64,000 nucleotides of DNA, taken from NCBI RefSeq assembly GCF_017302985.1, contig NZ_JAFIMU010000017.1, positions 124,001-188,000 on the forward strand, written 5' to 3'. The stretch comes from Corallococcus macrosporus (GTDB taxonomy: Bacteria; Myxococcota; Myxococcia; Myxococcales; Myxococcaceae). Under the pieces are notes generated by a model. That model was not told the origin of the DNA. It saw nothing but the letters and a program-made list of their open reading frames with translations, and searched no databases. Of the stretch, positions 17,707-26,047 are shown piece after piece. The first letter of the stretch is position 1; every line of letters starts with the position of its first letter. Position numbers and translations under genes: made by a program.

Positions 17707-19106
17707 CCAAGAAGGCCCCGACCCCGGCCGCCCCCGTCCCCACCCGCGGCGCACTCGCGCTGCTGGTGCTGGGCCTCCTCACCAGCGCGCTGGCCGTCTA
17801 CCAATGGATGGAGCTGCTCACGCTGCGCGCCGGCGGCGCCACCGCCTGCGGCATCAACGAGCACGTCAACTGCGAGACCGTCTGGAACTCGGAGTTCGCC
17901 AGCGCCGTGCACGACTCGCTGGGCATCCCCATCGCGGGCCTCGGGCTCGTGTGGGGGCTCACCGCCGTGGGGCTCGCCGCGCTGTACCTCGCGTGGGCCA
18001 AGGCGGGCCGCACGGTGCGTCCCGCCGCCAGCGGCCTGCGCCTGCTGGCGCTTGCGGGCGTCGTGTCCGTCGCCGTCTTCGCCACCGTCAGCGCGCGGGT
18101 GGGCGTGGTGTGCCCCACGTGTCTTGGCACCTACGTGCTGGTGCTCGCGTTCGCGGGCGTGGCGTGGCGCGGGCTGCCGGGCCCCTTCCTGCCCCAGGCG
18201 GGCGAGTGGGGCGACACGCTCAAGTGGACCGTGGGCCTGGGCGCCGTCGCCTTCGTGGCCATGCTGATGCCCGGCCGGGCCACGCCGCACGCGCCGAAGG
18301 CCGGCGCCTTCCTGCCGCCGGTGGCCGCGAACACGTCCCAGCCGCAGGACAGCTCCAGCGCCACGCCGCCCGCGCCGCCGCCGCCGGCCACGCTGGACGC
18401 GTTCATCGCCAGCCTGCCGGCGGATCAGCAGCAGTTCCTGTCGGACTCGCTGGCCGTGTACCGGGCCGCGCAGCCGAAGATCGCCGCCTATCCGCCGCGC
18501 ACCCTCTTCGGCCCGCCGGACGCGCCGGTGAAGGTGCTGGAGTGGACCGACAGCAAGTGTCCCCACTGCAAGTCGCTGGTGGAGGAGCTGGCCCTCATCA
18601 AGCAGCACGCCCCCAAGGGCATGCTGTCCGTGGAGGCGCGCCAGTTCCCGCTGGATGGCCAGTGCAACCCGGCCATCCCCAACCGCGGGCCGGACGCGCT
18701 CAGCGTGCGCTGCGCCGCGGCCCGGGCCACGGTGTGCCTGGAGGGCGCGAAGGACTTCTGGGCGCTGCGCGAGAAGCTCTTCGCCGCGCAGGCCTTCCTG
18801 GACACGGACAAGGTGATGGAGATCGCCAGCTCCGGCTCCGTGGCGCGCCCGCAGCTGGAGGCGTGCATGACGGCGCCGGAGACCATCGGGAAGCTGCGCC
18901 AGGACGTCGAGTACGCCATGCGCTACAACATCCAGGGCACGCCGCTGGTGCTGGTGAACGGCCGTGAGGTGCCCCCGTCCGCGCCGCTCATCTACGCGCT
19001 GACGCTGGCGAGCGGCAACCCCGACGCCCCGGCCTTCAGCACCCTGCCGCCCCCGCGCTCGCGCGGCGCCGGCGCCCCCGGCCACGAGGGCCACGCCCAC
19101 CCGTAA
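17703..19106 (+). CDS. VKOR - DsbA-like thioredoxin fusion (disulfide-forming system)
   Basis: A 467-residue membrane protein. The N-terminal VKOR domain has about four spans (residues 15-200), the loop cysteines in ACGINEHVNCETV (about 48-58) and the active CPTC near 137. A Pro/Ala-rich linker (about 215-235) leads to a thioredoxin-fold domain with CPHC near 285 and a cis-Pro-region candidate GTPLVLVNG near 410. VKOR reoxidises periplasmic thiol oxidoreductases and passes electrons to quinone, so this single protein could both make disulfides and be recycled. Fusions of this type are known in several phyla. It is translationally coupled to the cupin. Confidence 0.9.
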   Translation: MTKKAPTPAAPVPTRGALALLVLGLLTSALAVYQWMELLTLRAGGATACGINEHVNCETVWNSEFASAVHDSLGIPIAGLGLVWGLTAVGLAALYLAWAKAGRTVRPAASGLRLLALAGVVSVAVFATVSARVGVVCPTCLGTYVLVLAFAGVAWRGLPGPFLPQAGEWGDTLKWTVGLGAVAFVAMLMPGRATPHAPKAGAFLPPVAANTSQPQDSSSATPPAPPPPATLDAFIASLPADQQQFLSDSLAVYRAAQPKIAAYPPRTLFGPPDAPVKVLEWTDSKCPHCKSLVEELALIKQHAPKGMLSVEARQFPLDGQCNPAIPNRGPDALSVRCAAARATVCLEGAKDFWALREKLFAAQAFLDTDKVMEIASSGSVARPQLEACMTAPETIGKLRQDVEYAMRYNIQGTPLVLVNGREVPPSAPLIYALTLASGNPDAPAFSTLPPPRSRGAGAPGHEGHAHP

Positions 19107-19121
19107 GGGCCTGGGAACGCC

Positions 19122-19511
19122 ATGGGCAAGCGCGACAAGAAGGACGAGGCCCCGCCGCCGGCGCCCTTCAACAACCCCTTCGCCGCCCTGTCCGCGCAGC
19201 GGGACGCGCTGCCGTCAGGGCCGCCCCCGCCGTCTCCCGGCGAGAAGTCGGCGAACAATCCGGAGCCCAAGGGCCCCGCGCGCGCCGTGGTGCGCATGGA
19301 GCGCAAGGGCCGGGGTGGCAAGGAGGTGACGGTGGTGGAGCAGTTGGGGCTGCCCGCGGCCCAGCTCGACACCTGGCTCAAGGCGCTCAAGGGCGGCCTG
19401 GGCTGCGGCGGCGTGGTGGAGGAGGGCTCGCTGGTGTTGCAGGGAGACCAGCGCGAACGGCTTCCCGCGCTCCTGGAAGCGCGGGGCGTGCGCAAGGTCA
19501 TCGTCGGCTGA
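19122..19511 (+). CDS. SUI1/eIF1-family translation factor (YciH type)
   Basis: 129 residues: a Pro-rich, low-complexity N-terminal half followed by a SUI1 domain from about residue 58 (RMERKGRGGKEVTVVEQLGL, then LKALKGGLGCGGVVEEGSLVLQGDQ). That pattern matches bacterial YciH/eIF1 homologues that bind the ribosome P-site region and influence start-codon selection. It follows the VKOR gene by 15 nt and is likely in the same operon. The extended N-terminus is longer than in E. coli YciH and is probably disordered. Confidence 0.88.
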   Translation: MGKRDKKDEAPPPAPFNNPFAALSAQRDALPSGPPPPSPGEKSANNPEPKGPARAVVRMERKGRGGKEVTVVEQLGLPAAQLDTWLKALKGGLGCGGVVEEGSLVLQGDQRERLPALLEARGVRKVIVG

Positions 19512-19520
19512 AAGCACGAA

Positions 19521-19548
19521 GGGGGCGGAGGGAAACCCTCGCGCCCCC
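19521..19548. terminator. Bidirectional hairpin between convergent genes
   Basis: GGGGGCG (19521-19527) pairs with CGCCCCC (19542-19548), and GAGGG pairs with CCCTC around an AAA loop. It lies between the converging SUI1 and isocitrate dehydrogenase genes. Confidence 0.65.
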
Positions 19549-19572
19549 TGGGAGTGCCCGCCGGGGCGAGGA

Positions 19573-20580
19573 CTACAGCGCGGCGATGATGGCGTCGGTG
19601 AACTCGCGCGTGGTGGCGCTGCCGCCCAGGTCGCCGGTGCGCACCTTGGCCTCGCCGCCGTAGACCTTCTGGATGGCGTTGGCCATGCGCTGGGACGCCT
19701 CACGCAGGTCCAGCCACTCCAGCATCATCACCGCGGACATCATGAGCGCGGTGGGGTTCGCGATGCCCTTGCCCGCGATGTCCGGGGCGGTGCCGTGCAC
19801 GGCCTCGAAGACGGCGGTGCGCTCGCCGATGTTGGCGCCCGGCACCATGCCCAGGCCGCCCACCAGGCCCGCGCACAGGTCGCTGACGATGTCGCCGTAG
19901 AGGTTCTCCAGCACCATCACGTCGAAGCGGGTCGGGTCCTTCACCAGCTGCATGCAGAGGTTGTCGACGATGACCTCGTCGTAGGCGACCTCGGGGAACT
20001 CGCGGCTCACCTTGCGGCAGCAGTCCAGGAAGAGGCCGTCGGACAGCTTCATGATGTTCGCCTTGTGGATGGCGGACACCTTCTTGCGGCCGTTCTTCTT
20101 CGCGTACTCGAAGGCGAAGCGGGCGATGCGGGTGGAGGCCTTCTCCGTGATGACCTTGATGGCCTCCACGACGCCCGGCACCACGATGTGCTCCAGGCCC
20201 GCGTAGAGGTCCTCGGTGTTCTCACGCACGACCACCAGGTCGACGTTCTCGTAGCGCGTCTTGACGTTGGGGACGCTCTTCACCGGGCGCAGCGACGAGT
20301 ACAGGTCCAGCCGCTTGCGCAGGCCCACGTTCGCGGAAGGCAGGCCGCCGCCCACGACGGTGCCGGTGGGGCCCTTGAGCGCCACGCCGCTGCGCAGCAC
20401 CGCCTCCACCGTCTCGTGGGGCAGGTTGGTGCCGAACTTGGCCACGACCTCCGTGCCCGCGTCCTTGAACTCGAACTCCAGGGGGACCTTGAGGGCCTCC
20501 AGGACGCGGATGGTGGCCGCGGAGACTTCGGGCCCGATGCCGTCGCCGTTGATGACCGTCACAGTGCGCGTGTTCGCCAT
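19573..20580 (-). CDS. NAD-type isocitrate dehydrogenase (isocitrate/isopropylmalate dehydrogenase family)
   Basis: 335 residues, matching the short NAD-dependent IDH group rather than E. coli-type NADP Icd (about 416). The start [11 protein letters not shown] is typical. Substrate-loop residues appear in [30 protein letters not shown], with the Ser and three Arg expected for isocitrate. The catalytic Lys and Asp regions are [13 protein letters not shown] and LYGDIVSDL. It oxidises isocitrate to 2-oxoglutarate in the TCA cycle. Isopropylmalate or homoisocitrate use is less likely given the [13 protein letters not shown] loop. No leu genes lie nearby. Confidence 0.86.
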   Translation of the reverse strand: MANTRTVTVINGDGIGPEVSAATIRVLEALKVPLEFEFKDAGTEVVAKFGTNLPHETVEAVLRSGVALKGPTGTVVGGGLPSANVGLRKRLDLYSSLRPVKSVPNVKTRYENVDLVVVRENTEDLYAGLEHIVVPGVVEAIKVITEKASTRIARFAFEYAKKNGRKKVSAIHKANIMKLSDGLFLDCCRKVSREFPEVAYDEVIVDNLCMQLVKDPTRFDVMVLENLYGDIVSDLCAGLVGGLGMVPGANIGERTAVFEAVHGTAPDIAGKGIANPTALMMSAVMMLEWLDLREASQRMANAIQKVYGGEAKVRTGDLGGSATTREFTDAIIAAL

Positions 20581-20674
20581 GGGGGCGTTTCACACCACAA
20601 ATCCGGTGGGGCCGGAAGGGCGAAAGCGGCCGGACTTCACCCCTGGACATGGCCCCCATCAGCCCGGGTGGGTC

Positions 20675-21463
20675 TCAATGGTCGAACGGGGCCGGAGGGC
20701 GCGGCGGGCTGGAGCGGACACCCGGCGTGGGGCGCGTGCGCTTGCGGCGCTGGATGGCGTAGGGCCGGTAGAACGACTCCCAGAGTGCGGCCCGGCGCCC
20801 GCGCGGCCGGGTGCGCAGCTCGCCCAGCGGCGCCCGGATGAAGAAGGACGCGGTGAAGAGGTACGCCGCCGCCACGGTGAGGAACAGCAGCGAGGCCATC
20901 ACCACCGGGCCGGGAATCCAGGCCACGTGCGCCCGCTCCACGAACTCGCCGAACTCGCGTGGCGGCCGGGGATGGCTGTAGACCTTGAAGAACCAGGTCA
21001 CCAACAGGACGATGAGGATGGGGCCGTACGCGCGGTTGAGCCGCGTGGCGATGGCGGACAGCAGCGACAGTTGGATCTGCGGCCGGGACATCTCCACCGC
21101 CAGCTCGCGCAGCGCGTCCGGATCCACCGGCTCGCGCCGCAGCATCGGTGCCCACCAGCCGTCCTCCAGCAGGCGCACCCGGCGGTTCCACAGGTCGTAG
21201 TAGCGGTAGCGCCGCGCCTCGATGAGCAGGAAGGACACCACCATCCAGATGCCCACCAGGAAGGTGACGTGAGAGCTCTGCGGCGTCGCGAAGCCGAAGG
21301 AGATGACCGCCGCCGTGGTGGTGAGCGCCCAGTTCGTCGTGGTGTCCAGGCGCGTGCGCCACGTGTCCGAGCGGCTCAGTTCGCCACGGAAGAGCTGCGC
21401 CATGGCCTGCTGCGAGACCACGGGCTGCTCCAAATCATTCTGCCTGCGCTCCTTGATGCTCAT
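20675..21463 (-). CDS. DUF2270 integral membrane protein
   Basis: 262 residues from the ATG at 21463. The frame stays open upstream to 21922 but overlaps the next gene and is not protein-like. Four hydrophobic segments are evident: TTNWALTTTAAVISFGF, VTFLVGIWMVVSFLLIEA, GPILIVLLVTWFFKVY and VVMASLLFLTVAAAYLFTASF. The conserved WALTTTAAVISFGF and LIEARRYRYYDLWNRRVRLLE stretch match DUF2270. The C-terminal tail is Arg- and Pro-rich. Function unknown. Confidence 0.8.
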   Translation of the reverse strand: MSIKERRQNDLEQPVVSQQAMAQLFRGELSRSDTWRTRLDTTTNWALTTTAAVISFGFATPQSSHVTFLVGIWMVVSFLLIEARRYRYYDLWNRRVRLLEDGWWAPMLRREPVDPDALRELAVEMSRPQIQLSLLSAIATRLNRAYGPILIVLLVTWFFKVYSHPRPPREFGEFVERAHVAWIPGPVVMASLLFLTVAAAYLFTASFFIRAPLGELRTRPRGRRAALWESFYRPYAIQRRKRTRPTPGVRSSPPRPPAPFDH

Positions 21464-21635
21464 CCGTGCCTGGGAAGGTGGGGACGGATGGCCTCTTCGG
21501 CCAGGGCGGGCGGGCAGGCGGGCCCTCGGCGCCTTCGTGCCGGGGGCCTGTGGGACGCCGGACATTCGCGACCCGCGCGAGCAGGGGGGACGGGTGGCTG
21601 GACGCCTGGGGCGTGCGCATCGTGCGCCCTTGAGC

Positions 21636-23681
21636 GTGCCTTCCTCTGATACCGCCATCACCGCACTGTCGGGCCTGCTCTCGGACGAGGGCGAGCGCAT
21701 CACGCGCCTGTGGTCCAAGCGCCTGCGCGCGGAGACGTATGAAGTGGAGGTGCCCGGCCGCGACCTGCGCGCGCCGCTGCGGCACCTGCTGGATGAGCTT
21801 GCCCGCCTGCTCGAGAGCCGGGGCGAGGACGCGGTGCGGCTGTGGCCGGAGGTGGTGCGTTCGCACGGAGCCTTCCGGTACGACCAGAACTTCGAACCGG
21901 AAGACCTGACGCGCGAGTTCAAGTCGCTCCAGGAGGTGCTGCTCTACGTCTACGCGCGCCGCAACGGAGGCGTCATCGACGCGGACGTCGCGGAGCTGGT
22001 GTCGGAGCTGGTGTGGGAGGCGGACGCGTCCGCGCAGGCCTCCTACGCGCGCGTGCTCAAGACGGAGGAGGTCCGCTTCCGCGAGGCGGCGGTGATGGAG
22101 TCGGTGCTCAACCACGTGGAGGTGGGCATCCTCCTGGCGGAGACGGATGGCATGGTGTCCTTCGCGTCGCCGCCGGTGAGCCGCCTGATGGGCGTGCCCA
22201 TGCGCGCGGTGGTGGGCGCGCGCGCCGCGAGCACGCTGGGCCCGGTGCTCACCCAGGTCAACGCGAGGCACCCCACCGGCGAACCCTTCAAGGTGCAGGA
22301 CATGCCCTTCCTGCGCGCGCTGCGCGAGAAGGCGCCGGTGCGCGGCGTGATGATGCAGGTGGAGCGCCCCGGCGGTGGGGATGCGACGCTGGAGATGAGC
22401 GCCACGCCGGTGTGGGAGGAGGACCACGTCCTGGCGGGCGTCATCCAGACCTTCAGCGACCGCACCGAGGCGGCCGTGAAGACCAAGGCCCTGGAGAACG
22501 CGCACGACGAGGTGCGCAGGCTCCAGGGGCAGCTCTTGCGGCGCACCCGTCAGCAGGCGCTGGGGCAACTGGCGAGCGGCGCCGCGCACGCGCTCAACAA
22601 CTTCCTCAACGTGCTGCGGCTGCGCATCACGCTGCTGCAGCGCGAATACAAGCCGGAGCACGTGGACGCGCTGGACAGGACGGTGCGCCAGATTGGCGAG
22701 TTGGTGGCGCGGCTGCAGGAGTTCAGCGTGCAGCGCACCGAGGAGCGCCTGGGCAACGTGCCGGTGGACCAGACAGTGCGCGAGGCCCTGGAGCTGGCGC
22801 GGGGCGAGCTGGAGCAGCGCGAGCACCCGGTGCACACGGAGCTGGACCTGGGCTTCCCGTGGGGCGTGAAGGCGGATGCGGGCTTCTTCCGCGAGCTCAT
22901 CGTGAACCTGCTCCTGTCCGCGAGGGACCGGATGGAGGGCGGCGGCACGCTGGTGGTCCGCACGCGTCCGGCCGGGGAGGCCTGGTTGGAGATGCGCCTG
23001 GAGGACGGCGGGCGGCCCTACGCGCAGGACGAACTGGCGGGCCTGTTCGACCCGCTTCGCCGGGATCCGGGGGCGCCGCAGTTCTCGCTGTTCCTGGCGG
23101 TGGCGCGCACGCAGGTGCAGCGCTGGGGCGGAGAGCTGACGGTGGAGAACCGGCGCGACGGTTCAGGCGCGAGCTTCATCATGAGGCTGCCGCGCTACAG
23201 CGACGTCTCGGCGGGAGCGCCGCCGTCGGCCATGCAGCCGATGCCGCACACGCCGGGAGGTGTGCCGCGCCTGCCAGCGAGAGCGCGCCGGGTGCTGGTG
23301 GTGGACGACGACCTGGACAACGCGCGGATGATGGCCGAGGTGCTGGGCGAGGAGGGCTACGACGTGCAGGTGGCGCACAGCCCGGAGGTGGCCCTGCGCA
23401 TCTGGGAGAAGCATCCGTACGACGCCGCGCTGCTGGACGCGGTGATGCCGGAGATGACGGGCTGGGAGCTGGCGCGCGAGCTGCGGCAGCGCACGCCCCA
23501 GGCGCTGCTGGCCATCGTCACCGGCATGGACGTGCGAGGCCAGAACCGGGCAAGCCTCGCGCAGGTGGACGCCGTCTTCCGGAAGCCCATCGACGTGGGA
23601 GCCCTGGACGACTTCCTCTCGCAGACTCGGGGAGAAGAAGAGGTCGCCGAGGAAGTCAGTCCGCACGACGCGACGCACTAA
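21636..23681 (+). CDS. RsbRD-N - PAS - histidine kinase - receiver hybrid protein
   Basis: About 681 residues from a GTG at 21636 (a TTG at 21630 is possible; neither has a strong ribosome site). Residues 1-140 resemble the RsbRD N-terminal sensory domain of stressosome proteins (LLSDEGERITRLWSKRL). A PAS-like domain follows (about 160-290: ILLAETDGMVSFASPPVSRLMGV). The histidine box is AAHALNNFLNVLRL, of the HxLNN type, near residue 320. The HATPase_c is divergent: the N box reads ELIVNLLLSARD, lacking the usual Asn, and the G boxes are weak (DGGRPY). A C-terminal receiver (about 550-660) has VVDDD, DAVMPEMTGWE with acceptor Asp, and KP. ATP binding is therefore doubtful while the receiver looks intact. 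Confidence 0.82.
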   Translation: MPSSDTAITALSGLLSDEGERITRLWSKRLRAETYEVEVPGRDLRAPLRHLLDELARLLESRGEDAVRLWPEVVRSHGAFRYDQNFEPEDLTREFKSLQEVLLYVYARRNGGVIDADVAELVSELVWEADASAQASYARVLKTEEVRFREAAVMESVLNHVEVGILLAETDGMVSFASPPVSRLMGVPMRAVVGARAASTLGPVLTQVNARHPTGEPFKVQDMPFLRALREKAPVRGVMMQVERPGGGDATLEMSATPVWEEDHVLAGVIQTFSDRTEAAVKTKALENAHDEVRRLQGQLLRRTRQQALGQLASGAAHALNNFLNVLRLRITLLQREYKPEHVDALDRTVRQIGELVARLQEFSVQRTEERLGNVPVDQTVREALELARGELEQREHPVHTELDLGFPWGVKADAGFFRELIVNLLLSARDRMEGGGTLVVRTRPAGEAWLEMRLEDGGRPYAQDELAGLFDPLRRDPGAPQFSLFLAVARTQVQRWGGELTVENRRDGSGASFIMRLPRYSDVSAGAPPSAMQPMPHTPGGVPRLPARARRVLVVDDDLDNARMMAEVLGEEGYDVQVAHSPEVALRIWEKHPYDAALLDAVMPEMTGWELARELRQRTPQALLAIVTGMDVRGQNRASLAQVDAVFRKPIDVGALDDFLSQTRGEEEVAEEVSPHDATH

Positions 23682-23719
23682 CGGGTGGGAACGTTCCAGG
23701 CCTCCGCCCGAAGCGCCCC

Positions 23720-24089
23720 AACCTGTCCGGCAGTCAGACAGGTTTCCGCAGTCCAGCGGCCCTCCGGCTCCTGAGGCGAGGTGCCCCAAACTGGTCCGAC
23801 AGTCGGACCAGTTTCCATGGCCCAGTGGTCACAGGCCCCGGGGCGAGGTGTTCCAAACCTGTCCGACAGTCGGACAGGTTTCCGCAGTCCGGTGGTGCCC
23901 CAGCCTCCGGGTTCGGTTCCTCAGACTGGTCCGACAGTCGGACAGGGTTCCATGGCCCGGTGGTTACGGGCCCCAGGGGGCGCGGTTCTTCAAACCTGTC
24001 CGACAGTCGGACAGGTTTTAGCGGCCGGACTGGAGTGGGCGCCGCCAGGACCCCAGGTCTCCAAACGGGTCCGACAGTCGGACAGGTTC
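23720..24089. repeat. Array of six regularly spaced palindromes (locus 1)
   Basis: Six dyads are centred at 23732, 23801, 23868, 23936, 24005 and 24076, so the spacing is 69, 67, 68, 69 and 71 nt. The full form has arms AAACCTGTCCGAC and GTCGGACAGGTTT around a central A (perfect at 23855-23881 and 23992-24018). A second form has AAACTGGTCCGAC and GTCGGACCAGTTT (perfect at 23788-23814). The copy at 23720-23744 has two substitutions. The copies near 23923-23949 and 24063-24089 are mixed or imperfect. Intervening DNA also repeats: stretches 1 and 3 start TTTCCGCAGTCC, stretches 2 and 4 contain CCATGGCCC(A/G)GTGGT, giving a roughly 136-nt higher-order unit. The array starts 38 nt after the preceding plus-strand stop. 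The 599-nt gap 23682-24280 holds nothing else I can identify. Confidence 0.95.
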
Positions 24090-24280
24090 GTGCGGTGGGC
24101 CGCTGGCGGGCTGTCCCATCGGGGTTCTCATCTTCTCAGCGCCGAGGACGGAGTTCATGTCCCGGGAGCCCTGTCACTCCTTGCCTGGTGCCCGGTGAAG
24201 GAAGAGGCCTCCCGTCGACGCGAGGACGACGTGGATGAACGGCGCTGGGCGCTCCCGGTATGGACCATTAAAGTCCGCTC

Positions 24281-25537
24281 GTGATTTCCCCGGCGGAACT
24301 GGAGCGCCTGCGCCGCAAGGTGGAGGCGGGTGAAGTGCTCAGCGGCTCTGAGCTGGACGCGCTGCGTGCCGAGGCCGCTCGCACTCCCGGGCCCACGCTG
24401 CGCCTCACCCTGGCGCATGCCCTGGTCAATGCGGACGCGGAGCGGGAGGCCCTGCCGTTGATGCAGGCCCTGCGGCGCGACTTCCCCCGGGACCTCCAGG
24501 TGCGCCTGGGCCTTGCTCGTGCGCTGCTGGGGCTGGAGCGCCACCGTGAAGCGGAGGCCGAGCTGCGGGAGGCTCTGGTCCTGAGCCCCGGCGACCCGGA
24601 GGCACTCAAGGTGCTGGCCGTGCTCGCGCTGCGGCAGGGGGAGGGCGCTCGCGCTCGCGCCTATGTGGCGGAGGCCGTGGAGCGTGACCCCTTCGACGCG
24701 GAGGCGAAGCTGCTGCGCGCGGAGCTGGAGGCCGCGGACCTGCCTCCGCCTTCCGTTCCCGAGGAACAGGTGCTGCGCCCGGAGTTCACCGCCGCGCTCA
24801 CCGCCGCGCTCGGCCGCGCGGGGGTGGCCTTCCGACGCCAGGGCCGCGACCTGCTGGTGAAGCTGGCCTCCGGGGGCGTGGGCCGGGTGGACGTGGGCTC
24901 GCTGTATGCCGCCTACCGCGAGGCGCCCGGAGCCCAGGGGCTCACCGCGCACGTGGAGGCGCTGGCCTCCCGGCTGGGCGGGCTGTCCTCCGGCGTGGGT
25001 CCCTCGGGTGTGTCACTGGAGTCGCTGCGCCCCGTGCTGCGGCCGCCGGGCTTCGTGGCGGGGACCCAGGGCGCGCTGTTCCGTCCGGGGCCGGCGGGGC
25101 TGGAGGTCTTCTACGTATTGGAGGACTCGGAGTTCATGCGCTACCTGCCGGCTTCCGCGCTGAAGGACGCCGGGCTCACGCTCGACGCGGTGGACGCGGC
25201 GGCGTGGCACAACCTGGAGCTGCGTCCCGCAGACGTGCGGCCCGTCGTCATTGATCAGGGCGAGGTGCGGCTGGCGGAGGCGTTCTCCGGCGTCTGGGCG
25301 GTGACGGGGGGTGATGGCCACGACGGCGCGCGGCTGCTCACGAAGTCGCAGCGCCGCAGGCTCGATGCCGCCACCGGCGGAGGCCCGCTGCGTGTGAGCC
25401 TGGGCCGGCGTGAGGTGGCGCTGCTGTGCCGCGAGTCGGACGGTGATTCGGTGCGGAGGCTGGCGGCGCTGGGGCACGCGCCGGATGGCGTCCCCGGGGC
25501 GTTCCTGCTGGAAGGTGACACGCTGCGAAGCGTGTGA
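24281..25537 (+). CDS. TPR protein with C-terminal DUF1444-like domain
   Basis: 418 residues from a GTG; the ribosome site is weak. The first 160 residues are TPR-like helical pairs, for example LGLARALLGLERHREAEAELREALVLSPGDPEALK. From about 165 onward the protein resembles DUF1444/YtpQ-type proteins: LEVFYVLEDSEFMRYLPASAL followed by AAWHNLELRP matches the pattern I associate with that family, which is soluble and uncharacterised. A final segment resembles a quality-control or storage-domain tail with HDGARLLTKSQRRRL. It follows the palindrome array and converges head-on with the macrodomain gene, with stop codons directly adjacent. Confidence 0.72.
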   Translation: MISPAELERLRRKVEAGEVLSGSELDALRAEAARTPGPTLRLTLAHALVNADAEREALPLMQALRRDFPRDLQVRLGLARALLGLERHREAEAELREALVLSPGDPEALKVLAVLALRQGEGARARAYVAEAVERDPFDAEAKLLRAELEAADLPPPSVPEEQVLRPEFTAALTAALGRAGVAFRRQGRDLLVKLASGGVGRVDVGSLYAAYREAPGAQGLTAHVEALASRLGGLSSGVGPSGVSLESLRPVLRPPGFVAGTQGALFRPGPAGLEVFYVLEDSEFMRYLPASALKDAGLTLDAVDAAAWHNLELRPADVRPVVIDQGEVRLAEAFSGVWAVTGGDGHDGARLLTKSQRRRLDAATGGGPLRVSLGRREVALLCRESDGDSVRRLAALGHAPDGVPGAFLLEGDTLRSV

Positions 25538-26047
25538 CTACACGCCCAGCGCCTGCTGATACACCTTCAGGTCCTTCTCGCTGAAGAGGACCACGGTGAC
25601 CTGCTCCAGCTCCGGCCGCTGCTCCAGGGCCGCGCGGATCTCCCGCAGCGCGATGGGCGCGGCCCGCTCGATGGGGAAGCCGTAGATGCCCGTGGAGATG
25701 GAGGGAAACGCCACCGTGCGCAGCCCGTGCTTCTCCATCAGCGCGAACGCGTTGCGGTAGCACGAGGCCAGCAGCGCGTCCTCGTTGTGTTTCCCTCCCT
25801 GCCACACGGGGCCCACCGCGTGGATGACGTGGGCCGCGGGCAGCCGGTAGCCCCGCGTGATGCGCGCCTGACCGGTGGGGCAACGGCCCAGCGTGAGGCA
25901 CTCCGCGAGCAGCTCCTTCCCCGCCGCGCGGTGGATGGCGCCATCCACGCCGCCCCCTCCGCCCAGCGAGGAGTTCGCCGCGTTCACGATGGCGTCCGCC
26001 GTGACGTGCGTGATGTCTCCCTGAATCAATCGCAGACGTTCCGTCAT
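25538..26047 (-). CDS. Macrodomain protein (O-acetyl-ADP-ribose / ADP-ribose hydrolase type)
   Basis: 169 residues, almost entirely one macrodomain of the MacroD/YmdB class. The ADP-ribose-binding motif is IVNAANSSLGGGGGVDGAIH, and the phosphate loop is SISTGIYGFPI. The catalytic-type Asp of the GGVD segment is present. Enzymes of this group remove acetyl groups from O-acetyl-ADP-ribose or ADP-ribose from acidic side chains. Its ATG overlaps the stop of the upstream DUF4230 gene (ATGA), so they form an operon, an association whose meaning is unknown. Confidence 0.93.
   Translation of the reverse strand: MTERLRLIQGDITHVTADAIVNAANSSLGGGGGVDGAIHRAAGKELLAECLTLGRCPTGQARITRGYRLPAAHVIHAVGPVWQGGKHNEDALLASCYRNAFALMEKHGLRTVAFPSISTGIYGFPIERAAPIALREIRAALEQRPELEQVTVVLFSEKDLKVYQQALGV

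Noticed and set aside
23720-24089. CRISPR array
   Set aside because: The repeated unit is palindromic, the intervening stretches are themselves repeated rather than unique, and no cas gene is present.
23781-24284. Coding region with repeated LSDSRTGF-like peptides through the palindrome array
   Set aside because: The palindrome reads as similar peptides in open frames, but the intervals (69, 67, 68, 69, 71) are mostly not multiples of three, so no single frame keeps the repeats.
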